A stretch of 64,000 bases of DNA, taken from the NCBI GenBank assembly GCA_014860225.1, contig JACZKE010000016.1:1-64000 (forward strand). The letters run 5' to 3'. Within the stretch, counting starts at the first letter, position 1, and each line of letters opens with the position of its first letter. Made by a program: the position numbers and the translations under genes. The stretch comes from Desulfuromonadales bacterium. Lineage in GTDB: Bacteria; Desulfobacterota; Desulfuromonadia; Desulfuromonadales; BM103. Below are positions 44,503 to 54,117 of the stretch, piece by piece. The notes under the pieces were generated by a model. The model was not told the origin of the DNA. It worked only from the letters and a program-made list of their open reading frames with translations, and made no database searches.

Positions 44503-45387
44503 ATGTCTGGTATTAAAAAAGGAATTGTCCTCGCGGGCGGGGCGGGTACGCGGCTTTACCCACTAACACTGGTGGCCAGCAAGCAGCTGCAGCCTGTCTA
44601 CGACAAACCGATGATCTACTATCCGCTCTCCACCCTCATGCGCGCTGGAGTGCAGGATATCCTGATTATTTCGACTCCCCAGGACACCCCGCGTTTTGAA
44701 GCGCTTCTCGGCGATGGCTCCCGTTTCGGGATTCGGCTGAGTTATGCAGTCCAGGAGGAACCAAAAGGGATCGCACAGGCCTTCCTGGTTGGCGAGGAAT
44801 TTATCGGCGATGATGCTGTTAGCCTGATTCTCGGTGACAATATTTTTTACGGTAAGATGGGGCTGACAAAGATTTTTTCCGAGTTTACCAGTGGCGCTAA
44901 AGTCTTCGGTTATCCGGTGCATGATCCCGAGCGTTATGGTGTGGTTGAGTTCGACAAGGGCGGCAGGGCCATCGATATTCAAGAAAAGCCAGTTAAACCC
45001 AAGTCGCATTACGCAGTGCCCGGGCTTTACCTGTATGACAACAAGGTCATCGAAATCACCAGGCAGATGAAACCCTCGGCACGTGGCGAACTGGAGATCA
45101 CCGATGTGAATGTCGAGTATCTCACGCGTGGAGAACTCAGAGTTGAAAAACTGGACCGCGGCATTGCCTGGCTCGATACCGGTACGCATCTTAGCCTGCT
45201 TGAAGCGAGCCACTTTATTGGTACACTTGAGGCCCGGCAGGGGTTGAAAATCGCCTGTCTGGAAGAGGTCGCATTTCGAAAAGGCTACTTGACCAGAGAT
45301 GACATGGAGAAAGTCGTTGCAGATACACCCAAGTCCAGTTATCGAGAGTATCTTGAGATGGTTTTGAATGATGGAGTCTCATTGTGA
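44503..45387 (+). CDS. rfbA: Glucose-1-phosphate thymidylyltransferase
   Basis: RfbA makes dTDP-glucose, the first step of the rhamnose pathway. The 294-aa product has [43 protein letters not shown] and [16 protein letters not shown]. Two ATGs stand in tandem (44500, 44503); the second has AAAGG at 7 bases. It overlaps rfbC by 4 bases. Confidence 0.96.
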   Translation: MSGIKKGIVLAGGAGTRLYPLTLVASKQLQPVYDKPMIYYPLSTLMRAGVQDILIISTPQDTPRFEALLGDGSRFGIRLSYAVQEEPKGIAQAFLVGEEFIGDDAVSLILGDNIFYGKMGLTKIFSEFTSGAKVFGYPVHDPERYGVVEFDKGGRAIDIQEKPVKPKSHYAVPGLYLYDNKVIEITRQMKPSARGELEITDVNVEYLTRGELRVEKLDRGIAWLDTGTHLSLLEASHFIGTLEARQGLKIACLEEVAFRKGYLTRDDMEKVVADTPKSSYREYLEMVLNDGVSL

Positions 45388-45938
45388 AGGTGATCCATAC
45401 TGAGATTCCTGATGTGCTGATCATTGAACCGAAGGTTTTTGGTGATGATCGGGGGTTTTTTTACGAAAGCTACAACGAAAAGTCCTGGCGAGAAGCCACA
45501 GGAATTGCTCCTTACTTTGTTCAGGATAATCACTCAAGGTCGGCAAAAGGGGTGCTGCGAGGTTTGCATTACCAGCTGCCGCCCATGTCTCAGGGAAAGC
45601 TTGTCCGCTGCGTTGTCGGTGAGGTTTATGATGTGGCCGTAGACATTAGGAGAATTTCGCCAACCTTTGGGCAATGGGTTGGATCCTTCTTGTCGGCTGA
45701 GAATAAACGACAAATGTGGATTCCGGAAGGTTTTGCGCATGGTTTTTTGGTCTTAAGTGAGGCCACTGAATTCCTTTACAAAACAACAAATTATTATTCA
45801 CCGGAACATGAAAGATCTATTCGTTGGGATGACTCAGCACTGGGTATTAAGTGGCCTGGTGGTTTAACACCGGTGTTATCCCCCAAGGATGCGATTGCCC
45901 CTATCTTTTCTGAATCTGATTACTTTGAACAAATCTAG
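45384..45938 (+). CDS. rfbC: dTDP-4-dehydrorhamnose 3,5-epimerase
   Basis: RfbC epimerises dTDP-4-keto-6-deoxyglucose at C3 and C5. The 184-aa cupin-type protein has [20 protein letters not shown] with the catalytic histidine, [16 protein letters not shown] and [20 protein letters not shown]. Start GTG 45384 overlaps rfbA. With rfbB, rfbD and rfbA it completes dTDP-L-rhamnose synthesis. Confidence 0.96.
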   Translation: MKVIHTEIPDVLIIEPKVFGDDRGFFYESYNEKSWREATGIAPYFVQDNHSRSAKGVLRGLHYQLPPMSQGKLVRCVVGEVYDVAVDIRRISPTFGQWVGSFLSAENKRQMWIPEGFAHGFLVLSEATEFLYKTTNYYSPEHERSIRWDDSALGIKWPGGLTPVLSPKDAIAPIFSESDYFEQI

Positions 45939-45950
45939 AGACTGAGCGCA

Positions 45951-46754
45951 GTGATTAGGCATTTTCTGAATTTTCTACTGAATTTATTTCACAACCGTGC
46001 GCTTATCCTGCAATTGACGATCCGTGATTTCAGGACGCGCTATCTGGGTTCATACCTGGGGCTGTTGTGGGCTTTTATTCAGCCAATCATTACGATCATA
46101 ATTTTCTGGTTTGTTTTTGAACTTGGTTTCAAGTCTGCTCCGGTTGGAAATTTTCCATTTGTCCTCTGGTTGATCACCGGCATTATTCCCTGGTTCTTTA
46201 TTGCCGATACCCTGTCCAGTGCAACCGGATCCATTGTGGAGAACAGCTTCTTGGTGAAGAAGGTGGTTTTCAGAGTCAGCATGCTGCCAATTGTCAAGTT
46301 GTTGTCGGCACTGATGATTCATCTGTTTTTTGTGGGTGTCATTTTTCTGTTTTTTACTGTTTACGGTATTTATCCAACCATATATTCTTTTCAAGTCGTT
46401 TATTACCTCTTTGCCATGATTGTCATGCTGTTAGGACTTTCCTGGCTTACCTCTGCTCTGGTGATATTCCTTAAAGATATCGGACAGATCGTTGCCATGA
46501 TTCTTCAGTTTGGCTTCTGGGGAACGCCTATCTTTTGGTCACTGAATATCATTCCGGAAAAGTACCATTTATATCTAAAACTAAATCCGACCTATTATGT
46601 CATTCAAGGTTACCGCGACAGCTTCATCAATAACGTCTGGTTTTGGGAACACCCAATTTACGGACTTTACTACTGGTTTTGGGCCGGATTAATTTTTGTT
46701 TCCGGCGCTGTTGTATTTAATAGATTGCGTCCTCATTTTGCGGATGTTTTGTAG
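45951..46754 (+). CDS. wzm: O-antigen ABC exporter permease Wzm
   Basis: The 267-aa ABC-2 type permease has an N-terminal amphipathic stretch, the LTIRDFRTRYLGSYLGLLWAF motif region and six hydrophobic segments. Such permeases export lipid-linked O-polysaccharide or teichoic acid across the inner membrane. Start GTG 45951. The ATPase gene begins on the next base after its stop. Confidence 0.92.
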   Translation: MIRHFLNFLLNLFHNRALILQLTIRDFRTRYLGSYLGLLWAFIQPIITIIIFWFVFELGFKSAPVGNFPFVLWLITGIIPWFFIADTLSSATGSIVENSFLVKKVVFRVSMLPIVKLLSALMIHLFFVGVIFLFFTVYGIYPTIYSFQVVYYLFAMIVMLLGLSWLTSALVIFLKDIGQIVAMILQFGFWGTPIFWSLNIIPEKYHLYLKLNPTYYVIQGYRDSFINNVWFWEHPIYGLYYWFWAGLIFVSGAVVFNRLRPHFADVL

Positions 46755-47951
46755 ATGACTGATATCGCCATAAAAGTCACAAATATATCAAAGGTTTATC
46801 ATCTGTATGATGATCCCGTTGATCGCTTGAAAGAAGCGCTTCATCCGATGAGAAAAAAATACCACCGGGATTTTTATGCTTTAAGCGATCTGTCTTTTGA
46901 GGTGAATAAGGGTGAGATTGTTGGCGTTGTCGGAAAAAACGGCTCAGGAAAATCAACCCTCCTGAAAATTCTGACCGGAGTTTTGACACCCACCAAGGGG
47001 AGTTTTGTAACAAACGGCAGGGTGCTCGCTCTGCTTGAACTCGGTGCCGGGTTTAACCCAGATCTTACTGGAATTGAAAATATCTATTTTAATGCTACCT
47101 TGTTGGGGGCAACGAAGGAAGAAATCGACAGTAAACTGAACGCAATCCTTGAATTTGCAGATATTGGCGAATTTGTCCACCAGGCGGTCAAAACCTATTC
47201 AAGTGGAATGTATGTGCGGCTTGCTTTTGCCATTGTTGCTAATATGGATGCAGATTTGCTTATTGTTGATGAGGCACTCAGTGTCGGTGACGTGGCTTTC
47301 AGAAACAAATGTATGAAATCTATCAAACAGTTGCGTGATCATGGTGCAACAATTTTATTTGTGTCTCACGATTTGAGTACCCTCCAGATGATTTGTAATA
47401 GAGCAATATGGCTGGATAGGGGTGAAGTTAAGGGTGACGGAGACCCAGTTAATATCTGTCAGGACTATCATTCTTATATGACAGGCGAGATTTTAACCTC
47501 AAAAGGCAGCCTAGTTCCACAGCAAACCACCGGAATGGCCAAGTTCGAAAAGTTTTATTTTGATTGGAACGATGATAAGAAACCCATGTATAAAACCGGA
47601 CAGGATATCAGGTTCAGGTTTTCCTTAAAGGCATTGAAACCGATTGAAAAACAGATGCTGGGAATAAGTGTTTATCGTTCAGACGGAGACTGGTTAATCG
47701 GAGAAGCAAGTTCAAAAGTAGGGTTTTTCTTTTCCCCGATGTCTGAAGGTGAGTTGCAAGAAGGATTCTGTGAGCTCGTTGAAAATTGTTTGGCCCCTGG
47801 TGACTATCTGGCTGCCATCGCTGCCTGGTCGGAAGATCTTTCTATATGTTATGCTTGTACAGAAGTTTCGCTACCCTTCTCAGTGCGTACCGATTTCCCC
47901 TCTTGGGGAAAGTTTGCGCATCCTTGTCGGTGGGGATTGGGTAAGGCGTAA
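46755..47951 (+). CDS. wzt: O-antigen ABC exporter ATPase Wzt with C-terminal glycan-binding domain
   Basis: The 398-aa protein has an ATPase domain (Walker A GKNGSGKST about 67-75, signature YSSGMYVRLAFAI, Walker B DLLIVDEALSVGD) and a C-terminal extension from about 250 that fits the Wzt_C beta-sandwich. In E. coli O8/O9a this domain recognises the chemical cap on the non-reducing end of the finished polymer. Its presence predicts a capping enzyme encoded nearby; the 1057-aa protein that follows is the obvious candidate. Confidence 0.92.
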   Translation: MTDIAIKVTNISKVYHLYDDPVDRLKEALHPMRKKYHRDFYALSDLSFEVNKGEIVGVVGKNGSGKSTLLKILTGVLTPTKGSFVTNGRVLALLELGAGFNPDLTGIENIYFNATLLGATKEEIDSKLNAILEFADIGEFVHQAVKTYSSGMYVRLAFAIVANMDADLLIVDEALSVGDVAFRNKCMKSIKQLRDHGATILFVSHDLSTLQMICNRAIWLDRGEVKGDGDPVNICQDYHSYMTGEILTSKGSLVPQQTTGMAKFEKFYFDWNDDKKPMYKTGQDIRFRFSLKALKPIEKQMLGISVYRSDGDWLIGEASSKVGFFFSPMSEGELQEGFCELVENCLAPGDYLAAIAAWSEDLSICYACTEVSLPFSVRTDFPSWGKFAHPCRWGLGKA

Positions 47952-47976
47952 TTTAGTCGGTCCCCCATTTCGATTG

Positions 47977-48145
47977 CTGGGAGTTTGTCGGACTATCCAT
48001 GAGCCAGCTGCAAATCCGGCTGTTTGGCCCATATTCCAGCTCTTTTTTGGACCATAGCTACGCCTATGAGCCTGCAAACGAGCTAAAATCTGTTCTCAAA
48101 CATCCAGATTTTCGCTTCGTCCCGTATAGCCCGACAGGCTCCTGG
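47977..48145 (+). repeat. Dispersed hairpin-rich repeat, copy D (complete)
   Basis: The left end GGGAGTTTGTCGG (47980-47992) and the right end CCCGACAGGCTCC (48130-48142) are imperfect inverted copies. The interior matches the reverse complement of 1-137. Inside are CATAGC/GCCTATG and AGCTGCAAATCCGGCT-type stems. It fills most of the 230-base gap between wzt and the next gene. Confidence 0.85.
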
Positions 48146-48181
48146 AAAAGTAAGAGATAATTAAAACAAAGTTGACAATTT

Positions 48182-51100
48182 ATGGAGACCAATCCGTTGC
48201 TGAATTCCAAGCCTACGCGTGCGTCTAGAGCTATAACTGAAGCAAAGCCAACCTGTATAATATGTCAAGGTACAGAAATTACGACTCACTGTAATAGTGA
48301 TGGCCGCACAGTTTTTTCCTGCCATACTTGTTCCACTGATTTCGTTTGGCCAATGCCGGAACAGCAAGGCTTTAAAGACCGATATGAACACAAGGGATGG
48401 TTTGATGGAGGGGAGATAGGCTTTTGTGCTGATTGTGATGAGCAAAGCGAAAGCCTTCCACAATATCTGGAAGAATGCTTTGCAGTGATTGAGGCGGAAG
48501 ACAGGCCTAGGAAGGTTTTGGATATTGGTTGTGGATACGGAACGCATCTTGCTGTCGCTGTTGAAAAAGGCTGGGAATGTTTCGGGGTTGAAGGATCTGA
48601 GCATGCTCGTAAAATCGCCAAAAAAAGACACGGTGACAGTCTTTATCTGGTGGAGCGGGTCGATGATTTGCCACCCTGTCAATTTGATCTGATCTTATTA
48701 CTAGATATTATTGAACACTTAGCCGATCCATATGTTCTATTTTACAATCTCTTTACTAAGGGCGTCATCGGACCACGGACGCGAATTGTTATAACAACGC
48801 CTAATGCAAAATCCCTTGAAGCTGTTGCCGATCCAGTCAAGTGGGCGAATCGACATCATCCTTCCCATCTTGTTTATTATTCGCCCCAGTCGCTAAACAC
48901 TCTTTTAAACCAATTAAAATGGAGTGCGGTTGAGATCACTGGGCAATACCCGGTACCTGGTTTCTCAGCGAAATCAGACAATGAAGCCTCAGGGCTTAAC
49001 GAAAAGCTTTCAGGGTATAATGGGCTTCTTTGCACGGCTACAGGGAGTGATTTTTCAGAGTTTATGCACGAACGCTATGTGCCAGGGACTTGGAACAAAA
49101 TTGCAGAGTACGAACATCTACCACGTTATGTGATGGCACAAAAAATGGCTTCGGGCTTAAGAGTGCTGGATTTCGGTTGCGGAACCGGATACGGATCTGC
49201 CTTGCTTGCCAAAGATGCCGAGGCTGTAGTCGGTGTGGATATCTCTGAAGAAGCTCTGCGGTGGGCAATGCAGCATCAACACAACCCGTGTCTTCGTTTT
49301 GAGCGGCGAGATGATCTCGGAGCAGGGTTGCCTGCGTCCAGTTTCGACCTGGTTACATGCTTCGAGATGATTGAACATGTGTCTGCTGAGACACAGGAGC
49401 TGGTTATAAAGAACTTTCGGAAGATCTTAAGGGCCGAGGGTAAGCTGGTTATTTCAACGCCGAACCCTCAGGTGACCGAGAACTATGGCGAGAATCCCTA
49501 TCATCTGCATGAGATGAGTGAAAAAGAGTTCGTCACACTTCTAAAACATCATTTCAAGTATGTGCAGATATTCAGGCAGTGGATTCGCCCAAGCGTGCTG
49601 ATTGCGCAGCATCCGCTTCCCTCTGTTGGTGAAGGAGTGCAAGCTTACTCCATGGCTGTCGATGGGGCGTCATTTGATCTGCCGGCAGTTGCTTATGTTG
49701 CAGTTTGTTCTGATATACCCATTGGGGAGGTTGAAGGGGTCTGTAATTTTGATTCTTCGTTTGATTATGTCGAAAAGTCGATTTCTGACATAAATGTTTT
49801 AAATCATGAGCGCTTGGATAAATATTTTTATTTCTTAAGATCCCGAAATAATGAACGAGTATTAGAATTCTTTAAAGAAAAAGAAGAGAAGTTTTACGAG
49901 GCCTATTCAGAAAAAGAAGCTGCTATAAAAAGCATGCACGAAATGATAGTGGGAAAAGAAGCCACAATTCAGGCTATACAGGAATCCTTTAAAGAAAAAG
50001 AAGGGAAATTTTACGAGGCCTATTCAGAAAAAGAAGCTGCTATAAAAAGCATGCACGAAATGATAGTGGGACATGAATCTACTATAAAAAGCATACACGA
50101 AATGGTAGTGGAAAAAGAAACAATGCTTGAAACTTTCAGGATCTCAGGGCTTACGGAGCTTCTTGCAGTGTTTCAAAGCGAGAGACGAGGACTTAAGAAA
50201 GTTTTCATAAGTACTAAGTATTTCGTAAGGGCATTATTGAAAAATTATATACAAAAGAAAAATCAGGCAGCAAAATCCTCGTTCACAGTTTTGGAGCCTT
50301 ATCACGTCCACACTTTTTATCCTCCTCATGCAGGTCGCCCAAAAGTTATTCACGCTCTCGCAAATTTTATGACTGGTGGGTCTTCACGATTGGTTGTCGA
50401 TTTATTTGAACGTCTAGGGCATTGTTACGAGCAGGAAGTAGTCACCAGCTACAACCCTGACCCACCATCTTTTACTGGATTGCCAATTCACGAATTTCCC
50501 AACAGGACGAATCCGGATGATATCCTGAATTATTTTGAGAAGGTTCAGCCTGATTTGATTCATGTCCATTACTGGGGGGACTGCGACAAGCCTTGGTATG
50601 AGCAGGTATTTGACGCAACGAAAAAATATGGCTGCAAGGTTATCGAAAACATAAATACACCTGTGGAGCCATTTTTTGCCGACCACATTGATCGTTATAC
50701 CTATGTCAGTGATTATGTTTTTCATCAATTCGGAAAATCTGACAAAAAAAGTCTTACCATTTACCCCGGCAGTAATTTTGATATCTTTAAAAGGGATTCT
50801 ATAAATGAGGTGCCAAATGACTGTATTGGAATGGTATACCGCCTTGAGCCGGACAAACTCGAAGAACATGCGATAGATGTCTTTATCAAAGTTGTTCAGA
50901 GCAGGCCTGAAACCAAAGTGCTGATTGTTGGAGGCGGTACTTTTCTTGAGTCCTACAAAAAAACTGTGTGTAATGCTGGCGTCCTTGACTCTTTCAATTT
51001 CACCGGATACATCTCATACAAAGATTTGCCGGCACTCTACAACCAGATGAGTCTCTTTGTTGCACCGGTTTGGAAGGAGAGTTTCGGGCAAGTCAGTCCC

Positions 51101-51355
51101 TTTGCGATGAGTACCGGTATCCCAGTTGTGGGATATGATATCGGTGCTTTGTCAGAAATCATAGGAGACAAGAGTCTGCTGGCTCCTCCAGGCGACAGTT
51201 GTCGCCTGGCTGAGATCATTATCGACCTCTTGAATAATAGGGAGCGTCGCATTGAGATAGGCAGGCAAAACCGTGAACGTGCTCATGAAAAGTTTTCAGT
51301 GGAGGCAATGATCGAAGGCTATAAATCTCTATATGTCGAGTTGCTAGGTAGATAG
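48182..51355 (+). CDS. Modular methyltransferase-methyltransferase-coiled coil-glycosyltransferase
   Basis: The 1057-aa soluble protein has a zinc ribbon (CIIC 25-28, CHTC 47-50), methyltransferase 1 (VLDIGCGYG 112-120), methyltransferase 2 (VLDFGCGTGYG 328-338, FEMIEHV), a charged helical region (about 545-652) with two 39-residue repeats (564-602, 603-641), and a GT4-type domain (about 717-1057; LVVDLFERLG, PVWKESFGQVSPFAMSTG). Beside wzt it resembles in layout WbdD/WbbB-type terminators, where a coiled coil sets O-antigen length and the enzyme caps the chain. Homology to those proteins is not visible; the role is inference. A start site is weak, but ATG 48182 is the only sensible one. Confidence 0.85.
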   Translation: METNPLLNSKPTRASRAITEAKPTCIICQGTEITTHCNSDGRTVFSCHTCSTDFVWPMPEQQGFKDRYEHKGWFDGGEIGFCADCDEQSESLPQYLEECFAVIEAEDRPRKVLDIGCGYGTHLAVAVEKGWECFGVEGSEHARKIAKKRHGDSLYLVERVDDLPPCQFDLILLLDIIEHLADPYVLFYNLFTKGVIGPRTRIVITTPNAKSLEAVADPVKWANRHHPSHLVYYSPQSLNTLLNQLKWSAVEITGQYPVPGFSAKSDNEASGLNEKLSGYNGLLCTATGSDFSEFMHERYVPGTWNKIAEYEHLPRYVMAQKMASGLRVLDFGCGTGYGSALLAKDAEAVVGVDISEEALRWAMQHQHNPCLRFERRDDLGAGLPASSFDLVTCFEMIEHVSAETQELVIKNFRKILRAEGKLVISTPNPQVTENYGENPYHLHEMSEKEFVTLLKHHFKYVQIFRQWIRPSVLIAQHPLPSVGEGVQAYSMAVDGASFDLPAVAYVAVCSDIPIGEVEGVCNFDSSFDYVEKSISDINVLNHERLDKYFYFLRSRNNERVLEFFKEKEEKFYEAYSEKEAAIKSMHEMIVGKEATIQAIQESFKEKEGKFYEAYSEKEAAIKSMHEMIVGHESTIKSIHEMVVEKETMLETFRISGLTELLAVFQSERRGLKKVFISTKYFVRALLKNYIQKKNQAAKSSFTVLEPYHVHTFYPPHAGRPKVIHALANFMTGGSSRLVVDLFERLGHCYEQEVVTSYNPDPPSFTGLPIHEFPNRTNPDDILNYFEKVQPDLIHVHYWGDCDKPWYEQVFDATKKYGCKVIENINTPVEPFFADHIDRYTYVSDYVFHQFGKSDKKSLTIYPGSNFDIFKRDSINEVPNDCIGMVYRLEPDKLEEHAIDVFIKVVQSRPETKVLIVGGGTFLESYKKTVCNAGVLDSFNFTGYISYKDLPALYNQMSLFVAPVWKESFGQVSPFAMSTGIPVVGYDIGALSEIIGDKSLLAPPGDSCRLAEIIIDLLNNRERRIEIGRQNRERAHEKFSVEAMIEGYKSLYVELLGR
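49871..50104 (+). repeat. Two tandem 117-bp copies within the coiled coil
   Basis: Copies at 49871-49987 and 49988-50104 are almost identical for the first ~85 bases and diverge toward the end. The period is 39 codons, so the frame is kept. A further partial unit (IKSIHEMVVEKE) follows. Confidence 0.9.
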
Positions 51356-51357
51356 AA

Positions 51358-52701
51358 ATGAAAATAGCCCTGTTCGTCCACTGCTTTTTCCCGGACCACT
51401 TTTATGGAACGGAGACTTATACATACAGTATTGCGAAGAATCTACAAGCAATGGGCCACGACCCTGTTGTTGTCTCTGCAGTTTTCCCAGGTGAACCCAA
51501 AAAAGATACTGTTGTTTCAAAGTATGAATATGATGGCATCCCTGTGGTCTGTATTGACAAGAACTACCTTCCTAATACCCGTGTGAAGGATACTTATTAT
51601 CAGCCCGAGATGAGATCCTTGCTCAGGGACATGTTGACGGAAATCAAGCCGGATATTATCCATATCACCCATCTGATAAACCACACAGCTGTACTGCTTG
51701 AAGTGGCAGAGTCTCTCGGCATCAAGGCTGTCGCGACCTTGACGGATTTTTTCGGTTTTTGTTTCAACAACAAACTTGAAGCGGCTGATGGTACCCTCTG
51801 CAGTGGACCAAATCAGCAGCGCACAAATTGTCTCGCATGTTATCTGAAAGCCAACAGTAAACATCCTGGGGCGTCACTATTAGAACGTCTCGCTGAAAAA
51901 GCATCTTGGGCACGTCCGTTAGCTTTATTTCTCAATGTTTTGATTAAGCTCCCGGGGGCAAGGAAGGGCGCACTTGCCGGAACTGTACTCGACATAACTA
52001 TGCGGCCAGACATTCTTGAGACTCTATACAAGAACTATAAGGCTGTTATCGCTCCGACCCGATTCCTGAAAAGAGCGTATTTGCAGAATGGCTTGTCCGC
52101 CCCTGTCTACGATATTCGGTTTGGAGTGGATCTGAAGCGAAAACCAAAGGATCTTCGCACCAAAGGGGCCTCGTTGAAAATTGGTTATATCGGACAGATT
52201 GCAGCCCACAAAGGCACCGATATTCTCATCGATGCTTTTCGACAGCTGCCGCGGGGCTATGCGGAGCTGCACATTTTCGGCCCCGCAGACCAGGACCCCG
52301 GGTATATGGAGCAACTGACCTTGAGGGCTCGTGGCTACGACGTCTATTTCCGCGGCACTTTCCCCAAGGAGGAGATTGGCAACGTATTCTCGGAGCTGGA
52401 TTATTTTGTGATCCCGTCGACATGGTACGAGAACAGCCCCCTGGTCCTGCTGGATGCCTTGGCGAGCCATACCCCTGTCATTGTCTCGGATGTCGAAGGA
52501 CTGACGGAGTTTGTCGAAGAAGGGCAAAACGGATATGTGTTCAAACGGGGCAGTGTATCAGATTTGCTAAGGGTTTTGACGGGCATCGTTGCCGATCCGG
52601 TCAAAGCACGCGAGTTGTCAGATTCTACCGAATATGCTCGAACGACGAGGATGATGACTGAAGAAGCCTTGGCCGTTTATGCCAAGGTTCTTGTAGATTG
52701 A
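51358..52701 (+). CDS. GT4 glycosyltransferase (cysteine-motif subgroup, paralog 1)
   Basis: A 447-aa GT-B enzyme opening MKIALFVHCFFPDHFYGTET. The donor domain shows IGYIGQIAAHKGTDILIDAF and PSTWYENSPLVLLDALASHTPVIVSD. A segment CSGPNQQRTNCLACYL (about 142-157) between the domains has clustered cysteines and recurs as CKGPDSSRINCL in the next gene. Acceptor and donor unknown; O-antigen assembly is likely from context. Confidence 0.87.
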   Translation: MKIALFVHCFFPDHFYGTETYTYSIAKNLQAMGHDPVVVSAVFPGEPKKDTVVSKYEYDGIPVVCIDKNYLPNTRVKDTYYQPEMRSLLRDMLTEIKPDIIHITHLINHTAVLLEVAESLGIKAVATLTDFFGFCFNNKLEAADGTLCSGPNQQRTNCLACYLKANSKHPGASLLERLAEKASWARPLALFLNVLIKLPGARKGALAGTVLDITMRPDILETLYKNYKAVIAPTRFLKRAYLQNGLSAPVYDIRFGVDLKRKPKDLRTKGASLKIGYIGQIAAHKGTDILIDAFRQLPRGYAELHIFGPADQDPGYMEQLTLRARGYDVYFRGTFPKEEIGNVFSELDYFVIPSTWYENSPLVLLDALASHTPVIVSDVEGLTEFVEEGQNGYVFKRGSVSDLLRVLTGIVADPVKARELSDSTEYARTTRMMTEEALAVYAKVLVD

Positions 52702-52752
52702 TTTGATTGCTATGGGATGCAATTGTTTACTTAACAGATCAGGGCCTTTGTT

Positions 52753-54117
52753 TTGAAAATCCTTCTGACCACACATCAGTTCCTGCCGGACCACTGTTCC
52801 GGGACAGAAGTTCTCACTTTTGAAACCGCCAAGGTGCTGCAAAGGCTCGGTCATGAGGTGTTGGTCTTTACCGGTTACCCTGCCAGGAAGGACCTTGATG
52901 ACAATGAACGCTTTGACAGCTATTGGTATGAAGGGGTCTTCGTTACCAGATTCCACCATGGAAGGGTCCCCATGGGGGGACAGTCCAATATCGTTGAAGC
53001 TGAATACAATAACCAATTGTTTGCATCCTTTTTTCGGACTTACCTGAAAGAACAGATGCCTGACCTGGTTCACTTTTTTCACTTACATAGGTTGTCTGCG
53101 TCAGCGATTGAGGTTTGTCATGAATATGATATTCCCATGGTGATGACCCCCACTGATTTTTGGCTAGTCTGTCCGATGAGTCAGTTGCGGTTAACAGATA
53201 ATTCCCTATGCAAGGGCCCTGATTCATCTCGGATAAACTGTTTGCGCCATGTCGTTGCTTTGTCTCAGCCAGAGAAGACCTCCCGGCGATTGAGTAAATT
53301 ACCGGACTGTATGCTCAGGAGTATGATCTGGGGGATCAACAAGGGGATGTATGCAAGTCATTGGTTTGCACCGCTGGTAAAAGCATTATATGCAAGGCCA
53401 GCCTTTCTTGAGAAACAAATGAATCGTCTTGACAGGATGATCGTTCCGTCGCTGTTAATGCAGCGAATCCTTCTTGAACATGGGCTCAACGAGGACAAGG
53501 TCGTTTCATGCCCTTTTGGCATAAACTTTGTCCCGGCCGACAAAATGCCTCCTTCCCAGGTGGCTGTGCCATTGAGAATCGGCTTTGTCGGCACTCTCGC
53601 AGAGCATAAAGGGGCTCACGTGCTGGTCGAAGCGGTCCGCCAGATTCCACGAGAACGCGCCATTGAAGTCTTGTTATATGGTAATCTCGAAAGTTATCCA
53701 AGCTATGCGGAGAGACTGAAAGCTGCTGCCGGTGATGACCCCAGGGTCAAGTTTTGCGGCACCTTTCCCAATAGCGAGATCGGCAGAGTCTTCGCCAACC
53801 TTGACGTCCTTGTAGTGCCCTCCGTCTGGCATGAGAACACCCCCCTGATTATCTATACGGCACAAGCGGCCAGGTGCCCTGTGATTGCATCCGACCATGA
53901 GGGGATCTCAGAGATTGTGCATCACGGTAAAAATGGGCTTTTATTCCCTGCTGGCGATGCTCTCGTTTTAGCGCGCTTGATAGAGTCGTTATACCAGGAT
54001 CCATGTATATTGAAGAAGTTGGCTGCCAATTCGGAGCCGCCAAAGACGATTGATGCGTATGTCTGTGATCTCGAGCAGATTTACCAAGAGGTTCTCTCGG
54101 AAAGGTGTAATAAATGA
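52753..54117 (+). CDS. GT4 glycosyltransferase (cysteine-motif subgroup, paralog 2)
   Basis: A 454-aa paralog of the preceding gene, with MKILLTTHQFLPDHCSGTEV, the inter-domain CKGPDSSRINCLRHV, RIGFVGTLAEHKGAHVLVEA and PSVWHENTPLIIYTAQAARCPVIASD. The matched blocks in the same order suggest tandem duplication followed by divergence. Start TTG 52753. It overlaps the epimerase gene by 4 bases. Confidence 0.87.
   Translation: MKILLTTHQFLPDHCSGTEVLTFETAKVLQRLGHEVLVFTGYPARKDLDDNERFDSYWYEGVFVTRFHHGRVPMGGQSNIVEAEYNNQLFASFFRTYLKEQMPDLVHFFHLHRLSASAIEVCHEYDIPMVMTPTDFWLVCPMSQLRLTDNSLCKGPDSSRINCLRHVVALSQPEKTSRRLSKLPDCMLRSMIWGINKGMYASHWFAPLVKALYARPAFLEKQMNRLDRMIVPSLLMQRILLEHGLNEDKVVSCPFGINFVPADKMPPSQVAVPLRIGFVGTLAEHKGAHVLVEAVRQIPRERAIEVLLYGNLESYPSYAERLKAAAGDDPRVKFCGTFPNSEIGRVFANLDVLVVPSVWHENTPLIIYTAQAARCPVIASDHEGISEIVHHGKNGLLFPAGDALVLARLIESLYQDPCILKKLAANSEPPKTIDAYVCDLEQIYQEVLSERCNK

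Noticed and set aside
45939-48181. JUMPstart/ops element upstream of the O-antigen exporter
   Set aside because: I found no GGCGGTAGC-type ops sequence before wzm, wzt or the following gene.
49871-50104. Tandem copies as CRISPR or phage-tail repeats
   Set aside because: Only two adjacent copies with no spacers, in frame in a large cytosolic enzyme; no phage genes nearby.
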